From CAYPTB01 sp964413535 (GTDB lineage Bacteria; Planctomycetota; UBA1135; GCA-002686595), in the NCBI GenBank assembly GCA_964413535.1, contig CAYPTB010000007.1, positions 186,001 to 250,000 of the forward strand: DNA of 64,000 nt, in the 5' to 3' direction. The position numbers and the translations under genes were made by a program. Every line of letters begins with the position of its first letter. The first letter of the stretch is position 1. Below the pieces are notes generated by a model, which saw nothing but the letters and a program-made list of their open reading frames with translations, was not told the origin of the DNA and ran no database searches. This document shows positions 52,599 through 61,093 of the stretch, in pieces.

Positions 52599-53512
52599 GG
52601 ACGGGAGTGGGGACGCTGGCGGCAAGGGTGCGGGCGTTGCCCGATTGGCTCGTTCTCGTCAAGCCGCGCATCGCCGGGTTCGTCGTGCTCGCGGCGTTCG
52701 TCGGCGCGCTCCTCGGCGCGGGTTCTGCCGCCGCGTGGCCCGACGCGCTCGCGGCGGCGCTGCTCATCGGGTGCGTGGCGGCGTCCGCGAGCGTCTTCAA
52801 CCAGGTCATCGAGCGCGACACCGACGCTCTGATGGAGCGCACCCGCAACCGCCCGCTCCCGACCGGTCGTCTCTCGGTGCATGCGGCCGTGCTCTTCGCC
52901 AGCCTGCTCGCCGGCGCGGGCATCCTCGGCCTGGCCCTCGCGTTCGGTCTGCTCTCGGCGTTGCTCGCGCTCTCGACCCTGTGCGCCTACGCGCTCGTGT
53001 ACACGCCGCTCAAACGGCATTCAGCGCTCAATACGCTCGTGGGCGCCGTTCCGGGCGCGATGCCGCCGCTGCTCGGACACGTCACGCTCGCGCCCGAGGG
53101 CTTCGGGATCTCCGGTTGGGGGCTCGTGCTCTTCGCGATCGTCTTCGCCTGGCAGTTCCCGCACTTCATGGCCATCGCTTGGCTGCACCGCGCCGACTAC
53201 GCGCGGGCCGGGATGCGCATGCTCCCGGCGCTCGAGAGCAGCGAAGGTCTTGCCGGACGCCAAGCGCTGCTCTACGGGCTCGCCCTCCTGCCCGTCTCGT
53301 TCGTGCCGGTCCTGGACGGCCGCGCGGGCGCGATGTTCGGCATCGGAGCGTTGCTCCTCGGTTTCGCCTACCTGATGGCGTCGGCCGCATTCGCCGTGCG
53401 CGAGAACGAGCGCAGCGCGCGGGTCTTGCTCGCGACTTCGCTCGTCTACTTGCCCGCGATCCTCTCCTTCGCCGCCCTCGATCCCGCGGTCGGTCTCTTC
53501 GTCAGTCCCTAG
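52595..53512 (+). CDS. ctaB: Haem O synthase (protohaem farnesyltransferase)
   Basis: 305 residues from GTG 52595. UbiA-type prenyltransferase with the acidic motif NQVIERDTDALMERT (N69, E73, D77) followed by RNRPLPTG, and a second site YTPLKRHSALNTLVGAVPGA. WQFPHFMAIAWLHRADYARAG completes the family pattern. It adds a farnesyl group to haem B (EC 2.5.1.141) in the membrane. It is coupled to ctaA. Confidence 0.95.
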   Translation: MRTGVGTLAARVRALPDWLVLVKPRIAGFVVLAAFVGALLGAGSAAAWPDALAAALLIGCVAASASVFNQVIERDTDALMERTRNRPLPTGRLSVHAAVLFASLLAGAGILGLALAFGLLSALLALSTLCAYALVYTPLKRHSALNTLVGAVPGAMPPLLGHVTLAPEGFGISGWGLVLFAIVFAWQFPHFMAIAWLHRADYARAGMRMLPALESSEGLAGRQALLYGLALLPVSFVPVLDGRAGAMFGIGALLLGFAYLMASAAFAVRENERSARVLLATSLVYLPAILSFAALDPAVGLFVSP

Positions 53513-53519
53513 TCAAACC

Positions 53520-54143
53520 ATGAACGTCACTGCCTACGACCCCGCGATCGACGCGCCGGCGCACCACCACGGTGTCTACGACTACGACAGCGGCCCGCCG
53601 GTCGAGCGTGGGAAGTTCGCCATCTGGTTGTTCCTCGCGACCGAGGTCATGTTCTTCACGGGGCTGATCGGGGTCTACATCGTCCTGCGCGCCGGAACGG
53701 TGGAGTGGCCGAACCCGATGGAGCGCCTGGCCGTCGACATCACGGCCTTCAATACCTTCGTGCTCATCACGAGCTCTTGGTTGATGGTGCGCGCACTCTT
53801 CTCGGCGCAGCAGGGTGACCGGGCTGGCCTCTTGCGCTGGCTCGGGCTCACGATCCTGGGAGGCTCGCTGTTCGTCGGCATCCAGGTGTACGAGTACTTC
53901 GAGCTCATCGCGCACGGCTCGCTCCCGAACGTCGACATCTTCTGGTCGACCTTCTACGCCATGACCGGCTTCCACGGCTTCCACGTCGTCGTGGGGGTCA
54001 TCTGGCTCATCTGCGCGTGGATCGGCGCGTGGCGCGGGAAGTACACGGCGCAAAACTATCTCGGCCTCGAGCTCGCGGGGCTCTATTGGCACTTCGTGGA
54101 CCTGGTGTGGGTCCTCCTGTTCACGATCGTCTATCTCTTCTGA
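53520..54143 (+). CDS. coxC: Cytochrome c oxidase subunit III
   Basis: 207 residues, five membrane helices, the shorter form usual in bacterial caa3-type oxidases. Motifs: GKFAIWLFLATEVMFFTGLIGVY, WLGLTILGGSLFVGIQVYEY, STFYAMTGFHGFHVVVGVIW and GLYWHFVDLVWVLLFTIVYL. It stabilises subunit I and the proton-uptake path. The start is 7 bases after the ctaB stop. Confidence 0.95.
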   Translation: MNVTAYDPAIDAPAHHHGVYDYDSGPPVERGKFAIWLFLATEVMFFTGLIGVYIVLRAGTVEWPNPMERLAVDITAFNTFVLITSSWLMVRALFSAQQGDRAGLLRWLGLTILGGSLFVGIQVYEYFELIAHGSLPNVDIFWSTFYAMTGFHGFHVVVGVIWLICAWIGAWRGKYTAQNYLGLELAGLYWHFVDLVWVLLFTIVYLF

Positions 54144-54153
54144 TGAGGATCCC

Positions 54154-54594
54154 ATGAGCGGCGGCGGACACTACGAGTTCAACGCGAACAAGATCTTCGG
54201 CTGGCTGATCCTGTTCACGGCGGCGGAGGTCGCCTGGGGCTACGCCGGTGACTACCTGGGTTGGGGCAAGCTGCTCCTGTGGGGTGGGCTCATCGCCTTC
54301 GCCCTCTTCAAGGGCCTGTACATCGCGATCTACTTCATGCACCTCAAGTTCGAGGGCTGGATCGTGAAGGGACTGATCCTGCCCACGCCCTTCCTGATCG
54401 CCGTGATCCTGCTCTTCATCAGTCCCGACATCTCGCGCAACGAGGAGCTCGTCCATCCCATCGGTTCGATGTACGACCCCGACACAGGCGCCGTACAGGC
54501 GTACATGCTGCACACGAGCGAACGGCCGGGACCGGGTCATGGCGGCGACGAGCACGAGCAGGAACACGAGGGCGCGGGCGGTCCCGCTCACTGA
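54154..54594 (+). CDS. coxD: Cytochrome c oxidase subunit IV-like protein
   Basis: 146 residues from ATG 54154, preceded by GAGGA with good spacing. Three membrane helices (FGWLILFTAAEVAWGYAG, LLLWGGLIAFALFKGLYIAIYFM, GLILPTPFLIAVILLFI) match the CoxIV/Cyo4 small subunit. The loop YFMHLKFEGW is typical. The C-terminus ends in a His/Glu/Gly-rich stretch (GHGGDEHEQEHEGAGG), which might bind copper. It follows coxC by 10 bases. Confidence 0.88.
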   Translation: MSGGGHYEFNANKIFGWLILFTAAEVAWGYAGDYLGWGKLLLWGGLIAFALFKGLYIAIYFMHLKFEGWIVKGLILPTPFLIAVILLFISPDISRNEELVHPIGSMYDPDTGAVQAYMLHTSERPGPGHGGDEHEQEHEGAGGPAH

Positions 54595-54635
54595 CCTTGG
54601 GCGCTCGACGGTCGCTGCGCGGCGGAGGGGGACTC

Positions 54636-55289
54636 TTGTGGGAGGGGACCCTCGCCTGCCTCGCGATCGCCTCGTTCGCACTCGCCGCCTGCGACCGCTC
54701 GCCAGCCGTCCACGGCGGCTCGAGCGTCCGGCGCGACGCGGCGGCTTCCGATCCGATCGCCTTCGGTGAGGTCGCAGACTTCGCGCTCGTCGATCAGGAC
54801 GGTCGCATACGGAAGCGCGAGGACCTGCTCGGCCGTCCCTGGGCGCTCGCCTGCATCTTCACGACCTGCACCGGACCCTGCCCGACGGTCAGCGCCAACA
54901 TGGCGGAGCTCCAGCGCGACCTCGCCGACACGGACGTGCAACTCGTCTCGCTGAGCGTCGATCCCGAGCTCGATACGCCCGAGGTGCTGCGCGCCTACGC
55001 CGAACGCCATGGTGCCCGTCCGGAGCGTTGGTCCTTCCTCACGGGCGACGGGAAGGCGATCGACGAGCTCGTCGTGAGGAGCTTCTTCCTCCCGCTCCAG
55101 CGCGAGACGCCCGGCGCCGACTTCCCACTCGGCATCCACGTCACGCACAGCACCGAGATCGTCGCCGTCGACCGGACCGGGAAGATTCGAGGCTACTACA
55201 GCGGCAAGACGAAAGAGGGCCTCCGCGGACTCGCTGCTCGGCTGAGGAGCTTGTCACTCGAGGCGCCGGCGGAAGCCGACCGTCCGTGA
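54636..55289 (+). CDS. Sco/SenC copper chaperone lipoprotein
   Basis: 217 residues. No ATG or GTG serves: the best start is TTG 54636, with GGCGGAGGGGG upstream at four-base spacing. TTG 54597 is the alternative. Lipobox FALAAC has cysteine 19. The thioredoxin fold carries CTGPCP (C78, C82) and the distal H171 in GIHVTHSTEIVAVD, the three copper ligands of Sco proteins. It loads or reduces the CuA site of subunit II in the periplasm. It overlaps the DUF420 gene by GTGA. Confidence 0.9.
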   Translation: MWEGTLACLAIASFALAACDRSPAVHGGSSVRRDAAASDPIAFGEVADFALVDQDGRIRKREDLLGRPWALACIFTTCTGPCPTVSANMAELQRDLADTDVQLVSLSVDPELDTPEVLRAYAERHGARPERWSFLTGDGKAIDELVVRSFFLPLQRETPGADFPLGIHVTHSTEIVAVDRTGKIRGYYSGKTKEGLRGLAARLRSLSLEAPAEADRP

Positions 55290-55723
55290 ACGAAAGCGAC
55301 CTGCCCGCGCTCAATGCGGCGTTCAACGGCCTCGCGACGCTGCTCCTCGTCGCGGGTTTCGTCGCGATCCGGCGGGGTCACCGCGACCTGCACGGGCGCT
55401 TGATGAAGCTCGCCTTCGCAGCCAGCACCTGCTTCCTCGCGGGCTACCTCTGGTACCACTTCGCGGTCGTCCCGGAGCTCGGGCACACGAAGTTGAACGC
55501 CGCGGGTCTCGCGCAGACGGCCTACTACGCGCTGCTCGTCTCCCACGTGGTCCTGGCCATCGTGAACCTCCCCATGGTCCTGCGCACCCTGTGGCTCGCC
55601 CACCGCCAGGACTGGGAGCGGCACCGCCGCCTGGCGCGCGTCACCTTTCCGATCTGGCTCTACGTTTCGGTCACGGGAGTCGTCGTGTACGTCGTCCTCT
55701 ATCACCTGAATCCTGCCACGTAG
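55286..55723 (+). CDS. DUF420 membrane protein (CtaM-like)
   Basis: 145 residues from GTG 55286, with four membrane helices and histidines at membrane edges (GHRDLHGRLMKLAF, WYHFAV, LLVSHVVLAI, RHRRLARVTFP). DUF420 proteins such as CtaM are needed for maturation of caa3-type oxidases in Firmicutes. The position directly after sco supports the same job here. Confidence 0.85.
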   Translation: MNESDLPALNAAFNGLATLLLVAGFVAIRRGHRDLHGRLMKLAFAASTCFLAGYLWYHFAVVPELGHTKLNAAGLAQTAYYALLVSHVVLAIVNLPMVLRTLWLAHRQDWERHRRLARVTFPIWLYVSVTGVVVYVVLYHLNPAT

Positions 55724-55765
55724 TCCCGCCGAAATCCGAGAGCTGCGCCACGAAGTGAGGAAGGG

Positions 55766-56116
55766 ATGGACCTCATCTCGTCGAAGATGAGCGGAGCCGC
55801 GTACAATCGGGTGGTGCGCCAAGGGATCGGAGCTCCATTCTCGCGCTCGGCGGCCGCGCTCTTCGCGCTCCTGTGCCTCGAGCTCTCCGCGCAGGCTTGC
55901 GACAGTTGCAAGCTCGCGATCGCCGCGAGCAACCGGGGCTTCTCGGACGGGATGAACGACAGCATCTACTTCATGCTGACGGTGACCTACTCGCTGCCGC
56001 TCGTCTTCGGGGGGCTCGTCTTCTTCGTCCACCGGTCGAATCGGCGGCGCGAGCGCGCCGGCGAGGGCTTCCGACCGGAGGGCAAGATTCGCTGGGACGC
56101 GCGCCGGATCGAGTGA
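55766..56116 (+). CDS. Small membrane protein with an exported CxxC motif, downstream of the oxidase genes
   Basis: 116 residues from ATG 55766, preceded by GAGGAAGGG. A signal-like hydrophobic stretch (AALFALLCLELSAQA) is followed at once by CDSCKLAIAASNRGFSDGMND, then one membrane helix (YFMLTVTYSLPLVFGGLVFFV) and a basic tail (RSNRRRERAG). The mature protein would expose a CxxC pair on the periplasmic side next to the membrane. I know similar hypothetical proteins in Planctomycetota. None has a named role. Position after sco and DUF420 suggests a part in oxidase copper or haem delivery. Confidence 0.65.
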   Translation: MDLISSKMSGAAYNRVVRQGIGAPFSRSAAALFALLCLELSAQACDSCKLAIAASNRGFSDGMNDSIYFMLTVTYSLPLVFGGLVFFVHRSNRRRERAGEGFRPEGKIRWDARRIE

Positions 56117-56277
56117 GCGCTGCGGGAGACCTGCACGGAACGGCGATCGGAACGGAGTTCGGCCCACGGGCGCCGGCACGCGCGAGAGGTCGAGCTCTCC
56201 TGCACTTCTGACCGGCGAGGAACCGCGCAACCGTCCGCTGCGCCGAGCGTCGGTTCCCCGTGGACGTCGTTCGAGCC

Positions 56278-57354
56278 ATGGATCGCCGCGCGTTGCTCGG
56301 ATTCGCGGCGGGAGGTCTGTGGGTCGCCCTTCTCCGCGGACGTGCTCGGCAGGGCGAAGTCCACGTCTGGGCGGCCGATCGCGGAGCCGGACGGCTCGTC
56401 GGACTCGACCTGGACCTGCGCGTCCGAGAGACGGTCTCGGTTACCTGTCCCGTCGCGCTCGCGAGCCCGCCAGCCGAGACGCGCACGGGTGATGAAGCTC
56501 CAGCGGGTCGCGGGAGTCCTGCGGGGACGTGGGTGGCGAGCGCTCCGCGCAGCACGGCCCAGGATTCCACCCTGCAGCTAGAGCTCTTCGACAGGCGCGG
56601 ACGACTCATCGCGACGAGCGAACAAGCGCATCTCTGCAGCATGCGCTGCGATGCTGGCGGTCGACTGTGGCTCCTGCGGGGTGAGCGCGGCTGCGAGGAG
56701 CTCGTCGCCATCGATCCATCGGGACTCCTCGCCGACGGCGCTGGAAGCGCGACGGCGATCGGCCCCGTGGACGACGCCGTGCCTTTTGAGAGCGAAGGCT
56801 CCTACCCGGCGGCGTTGCAGGCGTCGTCCTGCGCCGGCGAAGTCACGGCGATCGTGGGCGTGCCGGGGGCCGCGCACTTCGCGGTGGCGCCGAGCGGAGC
56901 CTGGCTCGTCGCACAGCGCGACGGGACCCTCGTGGCAGGGGGCGTGAACGGCGAGATCGTCGCGGCGAGGGGACCGCGCGTGCGCGACGTGCAACCGGCC
57001 GCGCAAGGGTTCTGGCTGCTCGGAGAGCACGAGCTGCGGCTCGTCGGCGCGAAGCTCGAGCCGTGCTTCGCAGAGCCACTCCTGGAGCGCCCGGGCCGTC
57101 TCCTGCCCACCGTCGGCGGTGAAACCGTCTGGCACCTCTCCGCGAACGGCCGGAGCGTGCGCCGACACGCTCTGGATTCGGCCCAACACATCGTCGTGGA
57201 CCTGCCTTTGGCTGGGACGAGCGATGGGATCGGGCTCTCGGACGGCGGGCTCTTGCTCGCCGCACCCGGAGCCGTGCTGCGCCTCGATGCCAACGGGGCC
57301 TTCGGCGCGGGTCAAGGGGGCTTCCGCGAGCTGTCGGCCCTCGCTCTCGCGTGA
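56278..57354 (+). CDS. Exported protein, possibly beta-propeller, with twin-arginine-like signal
   Basis: 358 residues from ATG 56278. The N-terminus MDRRALLGFAAGGLWVALL has a twin-arginine pair before a hydrophobic segment, resembling a Tat signal, though the consensus is imperfect. The rest is built of short beta units with repeated GR/GE turns (LFDRRGRLIATSE, GGRLWLLRGERG, DGTLVAGGVNGEIV, NGRSVRRHALD), consistent with a propeller. No catalytic motif is recognised. It is 161 bases after the CxxC protein on the same strand. Confidence 0.6.
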   Translation: MDRRALLGFAAGGLWVALLRGRARQGEVHVWAADRGAGRLVGLDLDLRVRETVSVTCPVALASPPAETRTGDEAPAGRGSPAGTWVASAPRSTAQDSTLQLELFDRRGRLIATSEQAHLCSMRCDAGGRLWLLRGERGCEELVAIDPSGLLADGAGSATAIGPVDDAVPFESEGSYPAALQASSCAGEVTAIVGVPGAAHFAVAPSGAWLVAQRDGTLVAGGVNGEIVAARGPRVRDVQPAAQGFWLLGEHELRLVGAKLEPCFAEPLLERPGRLLPTVGGETVWHLSANGRSVRRHALDSAQHIVVDLPLAGTSDGIGLSDGGLLLAAPGAVLRLDANGAFGAGQGGFRELSALALA

Positions 57355-57368
57355 GGCGGAACCGAGCT

Positions 57369-57911
57369 TCAGCCCCCGAGCCGGCCCGCGGCGAGCAGCG
57401 CGGCGGCCACGAGCGTCTTGGCGTCGCACGTGCGGCCGTCGAGCAACTCGGCTGCCGTGAGGCGCAGGCATCCGAGTTCCTCGTCCGCGTCACAGGTGAG
57501 CCCGGGTCCCACGACGGGCTCGAGCTCGCGCGCGACGAACAACGTCATGAACTCCGAGCAGAATCCGGGAGCGGGGAAGAACTGGAGGGCTTTCACCCAG
57601 TGCTTCGCGCGATGACCGGTCTCCTCCTCGAGCTCCCGCTGCGCCGCCGACAGCGGGTCCTCGCCGTGCTCCAATCGACCGGCGGGGATCTCCACCAGCC
57701 AATCGCCGGCGGCGTGTCGGTACTGCTCTACGCACAAGAGCCGTCCGTCCTCGAACAGGGGCGCGATGCAAACGGCACCGCGGTGGTCGACGACCGCCAG
57801 CTCCTGTTGCAGCCCGGAGGGGAGCCGGACGGACTCCACGACGACATCGAAAACGGAGCCGCGAAAGGCCGTGTGAGAGGACAGGAGCTCGACGTCGGGA
57901 TGGCGATCCAC
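57369..57911 (-). CDS. Nudix hydrolase, ADP-ribose pyrophosphatase-like
   Basis: 180 residues from GTG 57911. The Nudix box begins at G78 (GRLEHGEDPLSAAQRELEEETG), with E84, R92, E93, E96 and E97 in register. VEQYRHAAGDWLVEIPAG is typical of ADP-ribose/ADP-sugar pyrophosphatases (EC 3.6.1.13). It cleaves ADP-ribose or related nucleotides with Mg2+. It is convergent with the previous gene. Confidence 0.85.
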   Translation of the reverse strand: MDRHPDVELLSSHTAFRGSVFDVVVESVRLPSGLQQELAVVDHRGAVCIAPLFEDGRLLCVEQYRHAAGDWLVEIPAGRLEHGEDPLSAAQRELEEETGHRAKHWVKALQFFPAPGFCSEFMTLFVARELEPVVGPGLTCDADEELGCLRLTAAELLDGRTCDAKTLVAAALLAAGRLGG

Positions 57912-58029
57912 GCGCGGATTCTAGCGAGCGTCGGAGTGGAGGGTCGGGGGCGCCTTCTGGGCCAGCCAGCTCACGGCTTCGATCGAGACCCTTGCAATCC
58001 GCGCCCGCAGGTCTTGGCATTCGTCGCGC

Positions 58030-59736
58030 ATGCGCCTCCGGGAACTCCTCGCAGTAGGGTCAGCCGCGCTGCTCACGGCCGTCGTCATGACCTGGCCGCT
58101 CGCGACCGACATGTTCGGTCGACTGCCCTACGACCCGCGCTTCGAGCGCTTCTCCGGGTCGGACATGAACATCTGGGTGTGGAACTTCTGGTGGGCGAGG
58201 CAGGTCGTCGAGCGCGGCGTTCCGCCGTTCTACTGCGACGTCGTCTTCCCACCCTTCGGGCACAGCCTCGCGTTCCACACGCACACGTTCGCGTGGGGGC
58301 TCGTCTCCGTACCCCTGCAATGGATCGGCGGGATCTTCTTCGCGGTCAATGCGATGGTCTTGCTGCTCCTCGCCGCTGCGGCCACGGCAGCCTACGTCCT
58401 CGCGCGCGAGGTGCGTCTCGACCCCGCGAGCTCGGCGATCGCGGGATTCGCGTGGGGCTTCTCGCCGTACTTCCTGCAGAAGGGGCTCGTCCACTTCAAT
58501 CTCTTCGCGAGCCCATGGATGCCGCTGGCGCTCGTCTGTCTCTTGCGCTGGACGATCCCGCGCGAGAAAGGGAGCGGGAGGAAGCGCGACGGGACGTGGA
58601 GGAGCGCGTTGGGTCTGGGAGCCGTGGCAGGGCTCTCGCTCCTGACGGGATCGCTGCAGAGCGTCTACCTCGCGGTCGCCGTGCTCGTCGTCACGAGCGT
58701 GGCGCCGGGACGCATGGTCGACCCCGGGGAGCGCCCGTGCCGACGGCGCTTGCTGTCGCCGCTGCCCGTCGTCGTGTGCCTCGCCGTGCTGTGGCTGACC
58801 GCTCAACCGTTCCTCGTCGAGTGGTGGAGCGAGTGGCACGCTTTGGAAGGAGGGGGCGCCTTCGCCCAGGCCTATCACCCCAGGCTCGCCGACTTCTTCA
58901 CGCCGAGCGGTTTGCATCCCGTGTTTCGCGGCCTCGGCGCCGGCGCCGCGCTCCCCGATGCTCCCTTCCCTACTTGGCGGCCGGAGCATTCGGCTCTGTA
59001 CCTGCGCTTCTCGCTCCTCGCATTGGCCGCGCTCGGAGCGCTGCGCGTCAAAGCGGCGAGGCGCTGGTGCCTCGTGTTCGCCGTGCTCTTCCTGCTCGCC
59101 TGGGACCCGGGGCCGGAGCCGGAGGGCTTCCTCGCGCAGCTCTATCGCCGCGTTCCGCCGTTCGACCTCCTGCGCGTTCCCGCGCGCTTCTTGCCGGCCG
59201 CGCTGCTGCCGCTCACCCTGGCCGCGGGGGCGGGGTTCCGAGCACTGCGGGCGAGCCGACGCGGGAGGTGGGCTGCGTTGGTGCTCGCCGCGGGGCTCTT
59301 GTTCGAGTCGTGGAGCGCTCCCTACCCGAGCATCGCCGTGCACGTCCCCGCCGCCGTCCAGGAGCTCTCCCTCGCGCCGCGCGGAGAGGTCGTGCTCAAA
59401 CTGCCCTACGAGCCCGGTGCGTCGATCTCCATGCTCTGGCAGACGCAGCACGAGCTCCCGGCGGCGATCTCTTACATCGCGCGCACCAACCCGGACAAGG
59501 AAGAGCTCCTGCGAACGACGGCGCCCGACCTCTACCTACTGCTGACCAATCAGCGCCCTTCGACCGACGGACTCGCTCTCGACCTGCGTTTCCTGGACAT
59601 CCACCACATCCTGGTGTTGGAGGAAGGCATGGCCGATCCCGGAGAGCTCTACGACTTGCTCGACGAGCTCGAGGGATGGGAGCGCGCCCATGACGCCGGC
59701 GACGGCGTCACCCGCTGGTACAAGACGCATTCCTGA
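58030..59736 (+). CDS. Large polytopic membrane protein, GT-C glycosyltransferase-like
   Basis: 568 residues with about ten membrane helices. SAALLTAVVMTWPLATD, then SGSDMNIWVWNFWWARQ with acidic residues in the first outer loop, as in GT-C enzymes that use polyprenyl-phosphate sugars. FAWGFSPYFLQKGLVHFNLFASPW and a final periplasmic domain of about 120 residues (LAPRGEVVLKLPYEPG, YDLLDELEGWERAHD) follow. I recognise the general layout (YfhO/GT-C superfamily) but not a specific enzyme. Confidence 0.7.
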   Translation: MRLRELLAVGSAALLTAVVMTWPLATDMFGRLPYDPRFERFSGSDMNIWVWNFWWARQVVERGVPPFYCDVVFPPFGHSLAFHTHTFAWGLVSVPLQWIGGIFFAVNAMVLLLLAAAATAAYVLAREVRLDPASSAIAGFAWGFSPYFLQKGLVHFNLFASPWMPLALVCLLRWTIPREKGSGRKRDGTWRSALGLGAVAGLSLLTGSLQSVYLAVAVLVVTSVAPGRMVDPGERPCRRRLLSPLPVVVCLAVLWLTAQPFLVEWWSEWHALEGGGAFAQAYHPRLADFFTPSGLHPVFRGLGAGAALPDAPFPTWRPEHSALYLRFSLLALAALGALRVKAARRWCLVFAVLFLLAWDPGPEPEGFLAQLYRRVPPFDLLRVPARFLPAALLPLTLAAGAGFRALRASRRGRWAALVLAAGLLFESWSAPYPSIAVHVPAAVQELSLAPRGEVVLKLPYEPGASISMLWQTQHELPAAISYIARTNPDKEELLRTTAPDLYLLLTNQRPSTDGLALDLRFLDIHHILVLEEGMADPGELYDLLDELEGWERAHDAGDGVTRWYKTHS

Positions 59737-59773
59737 GGCGGGTGACGACGAACTGCCTCGAAAACGCGTCTTC

Positions 59774-60082
59774 TCAGTCCTCGTCCTCTTCGGCGACCGT
59801 GTTCCAGTCGACCAGCACTTCCTGATCTGGATTCAGGATCCGATCCAGTCCGGCCAGGAATGCCACGGTCGTGTTGTAGACGTCGACTCGCCCGCATTCC
59901 GAAGCGCGCGCGGCGAATTCGCGCAGACGCTTTTGCAGCTTGGGTACTTCTTTCTGGAGCGGCGAGTCCTTCCGCTTGCGACTTTCGAGTCTCGTCTTGA
60001 TTTCGTTGATTCGGCCCTCGAGCTCGGCAATTCGTTCCTGCTCGGAACGACGCCGGTACGTACGTTTCGTGGTCGGTGCCAT
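59774..60082 (-). CDS. Small basic coiled-coil protein
   Basis: 102 residues. Basic start (MAPTTKRTYRRRSEQERIAEL), then a heptad-rich helix (residues 14-60, LEGRINEIKTRLESRKRK, VPKLQKRLREFAARA), and an acidic end (VLVDWNTVAEEDED). It may bind nucleic acid or a charged partner. No family is known to me. There is no clear Shine-Dalgarno. TACATA lies five to ten bases before the ATG and could be a -10 box of a leaderless message. Confidence 0.6.
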   Translation of the reverse strand: MAPTTKRTYRRRSEQERIAELEGRINEIKTRLESRKRKDSPLQKEVPKLQKRLREFAARASECGRVDVYNTTVAFLAGLDRILNPDQEVLVDWNTVAEEDED

Positions 60083-60523
60083 ACGTTATGTACTTCGATG
60101 TCTCACATCCCGGCGATCCTCGAATCGGCAAGGAATCGGCCAGGGACGGAAACCAAAGAAACTATTCTGCCTCACCGCTCGAGACTCGCTTGACTCGAAG
60201 AAACACGAGCGAGGCTTTCTTCCTATATCAGATACCAGGAGATGGTCGATCGGACAAGTCGAGAGAAGATCTAGTTTCGCTCTGAACGCTCTCGAACGGG
60301 GAACCGGCGGCGCAACTGCGAACTCGGCGTCGTTGCGCGGGCTCACGGGTCGGGTCGCCAGGCAACCCAACGCGATCTCGGCCCCTACCCGGTCCCCCCG
60401 ATTTGGAACCGCTGGTGGATATCGACCGCACCTGCTAGATTGTTCGGCCCTTTCGCGCGCGGTTTGGAACCGTTCGAATCGGTTTCCCTTCGGTATGGAC
60501 CAACCCGTGGTCAGGAGGTCGCC
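60083..60523. other. 441-base divergent intergenic region upstream of hpt
   Basis: No supported gene. The part near 60083-60290 is clearly richer in A and T than its surroundings. TTTGGAACCG occurs twice (60402-60411 and 60463-60472). The second copy runs into AACCG-TTCGAAT-CGGTT (60468-60484), a stem-loop or dyad. The Shine-Dalgarno of hpt, AGGAGG, lies at 60513-60518. The dyad sits 40 bases before the hpt start, where an operator or leader hairpin could act. Confidence 0.45.
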
Positions 60524-61093
60524 GTGTTGCAGGACCTGGAGCGGATTCTCTTTCCGGAAGAGGCGATCGTCCGGGCCGTCGATTCCTTGGCCACCAGGGT
60601 GACCGAGTCCTTCCACGGCACGGAATTCACCGTCGTGGCCGTCCTGAAGGGTTCGTGCATCTTCGCGGCGGATCTCGTTCGGCGCCTTCCGTTGCCCATG
60701 GAGCTCGGCTTCGCGGCAGCGGAGAGCTACCGCACGGGAACGCTGCCGGGTGAGCTCGAGATCACTTGCTTTCCGCGCGAGGAGGAAGTGCGTGGCCGCG
60801 AGGTCTTGCTGGTCGACGACATCCTCGACAGCGGTCGAACTCTGGACGTCCTGCGCCGCAAGCTTCTCGGGTGGGGCGCCGCTCGCGTGCGCACCTGCGT
60901 GCTCTTGGACAAGCCCGCGCGTAGGGTCGTCCCGCTCCAAGCGGATTTCAGGTGCTTCGAGATCGAGGACGTCTTCGCCGTCGGGTACGGACTCGACTTC
61001 GCCGGTCGCTACCGAAACCTTCCCTACGTCGCAGAGCTGCGGGAAGAGGTCTACGCGGCTGCGGGTCGCGTGCGCACGGAGGCGAGACCGTGA
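60524..61093 (+). CDS. hpt: Hypoxanthine phosphoribosyltransferase
   Basis: 189 residues from GTG 60524, chosen because AGGAGG (60513-60518) precedes it at ideal spacing. The frame is open to 60440. The PRPP motif is EVLLVDDILDSGRT (93-106). VVAVLKGSCIFAADLVRRL carries the second pyrophosphate loop and VFAVGYGLDFAGRYRNLPYVAEL is the family ending. It salvages hypoxanthine and guanine to IMP and GMP (EC 2.4.2.8). The stop overlaps the pseudouridine synthase start by GTGA. Confidence 0.93.
   Translation: MLQDLERILFPEEAIVRAVDSLATRVTESFHGTEFTVVAVLKGSCIFAADLVRRLPLPMELGFAAAESYRTGTLPGELEITCFPREEEVRGREVLLVDDILDSGRTLDVLRRKLLGWGAARVRTCVLLDKPARRVVPLQADFRCFEIEDVFAVGYGLDFAGRYRNLPYVAELREEVYAAAGRVRTEARP

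Noticed and set aside
57351..59693. Open frame of 780 residues on the plus strand
   Set aside because: It runs out of frame through the membrane protein gene and antisense to the Nudix gene. The residues are Arg/Pro/Ala-rich without motifs.
60468..60492. tRNA T-arm-like sequence AACCG-TTCGAAT-CGGTT
   Set aside because: The following bases do not pair with any acceptor strand at the right distance upstream, and no D or anticodon arm is present.
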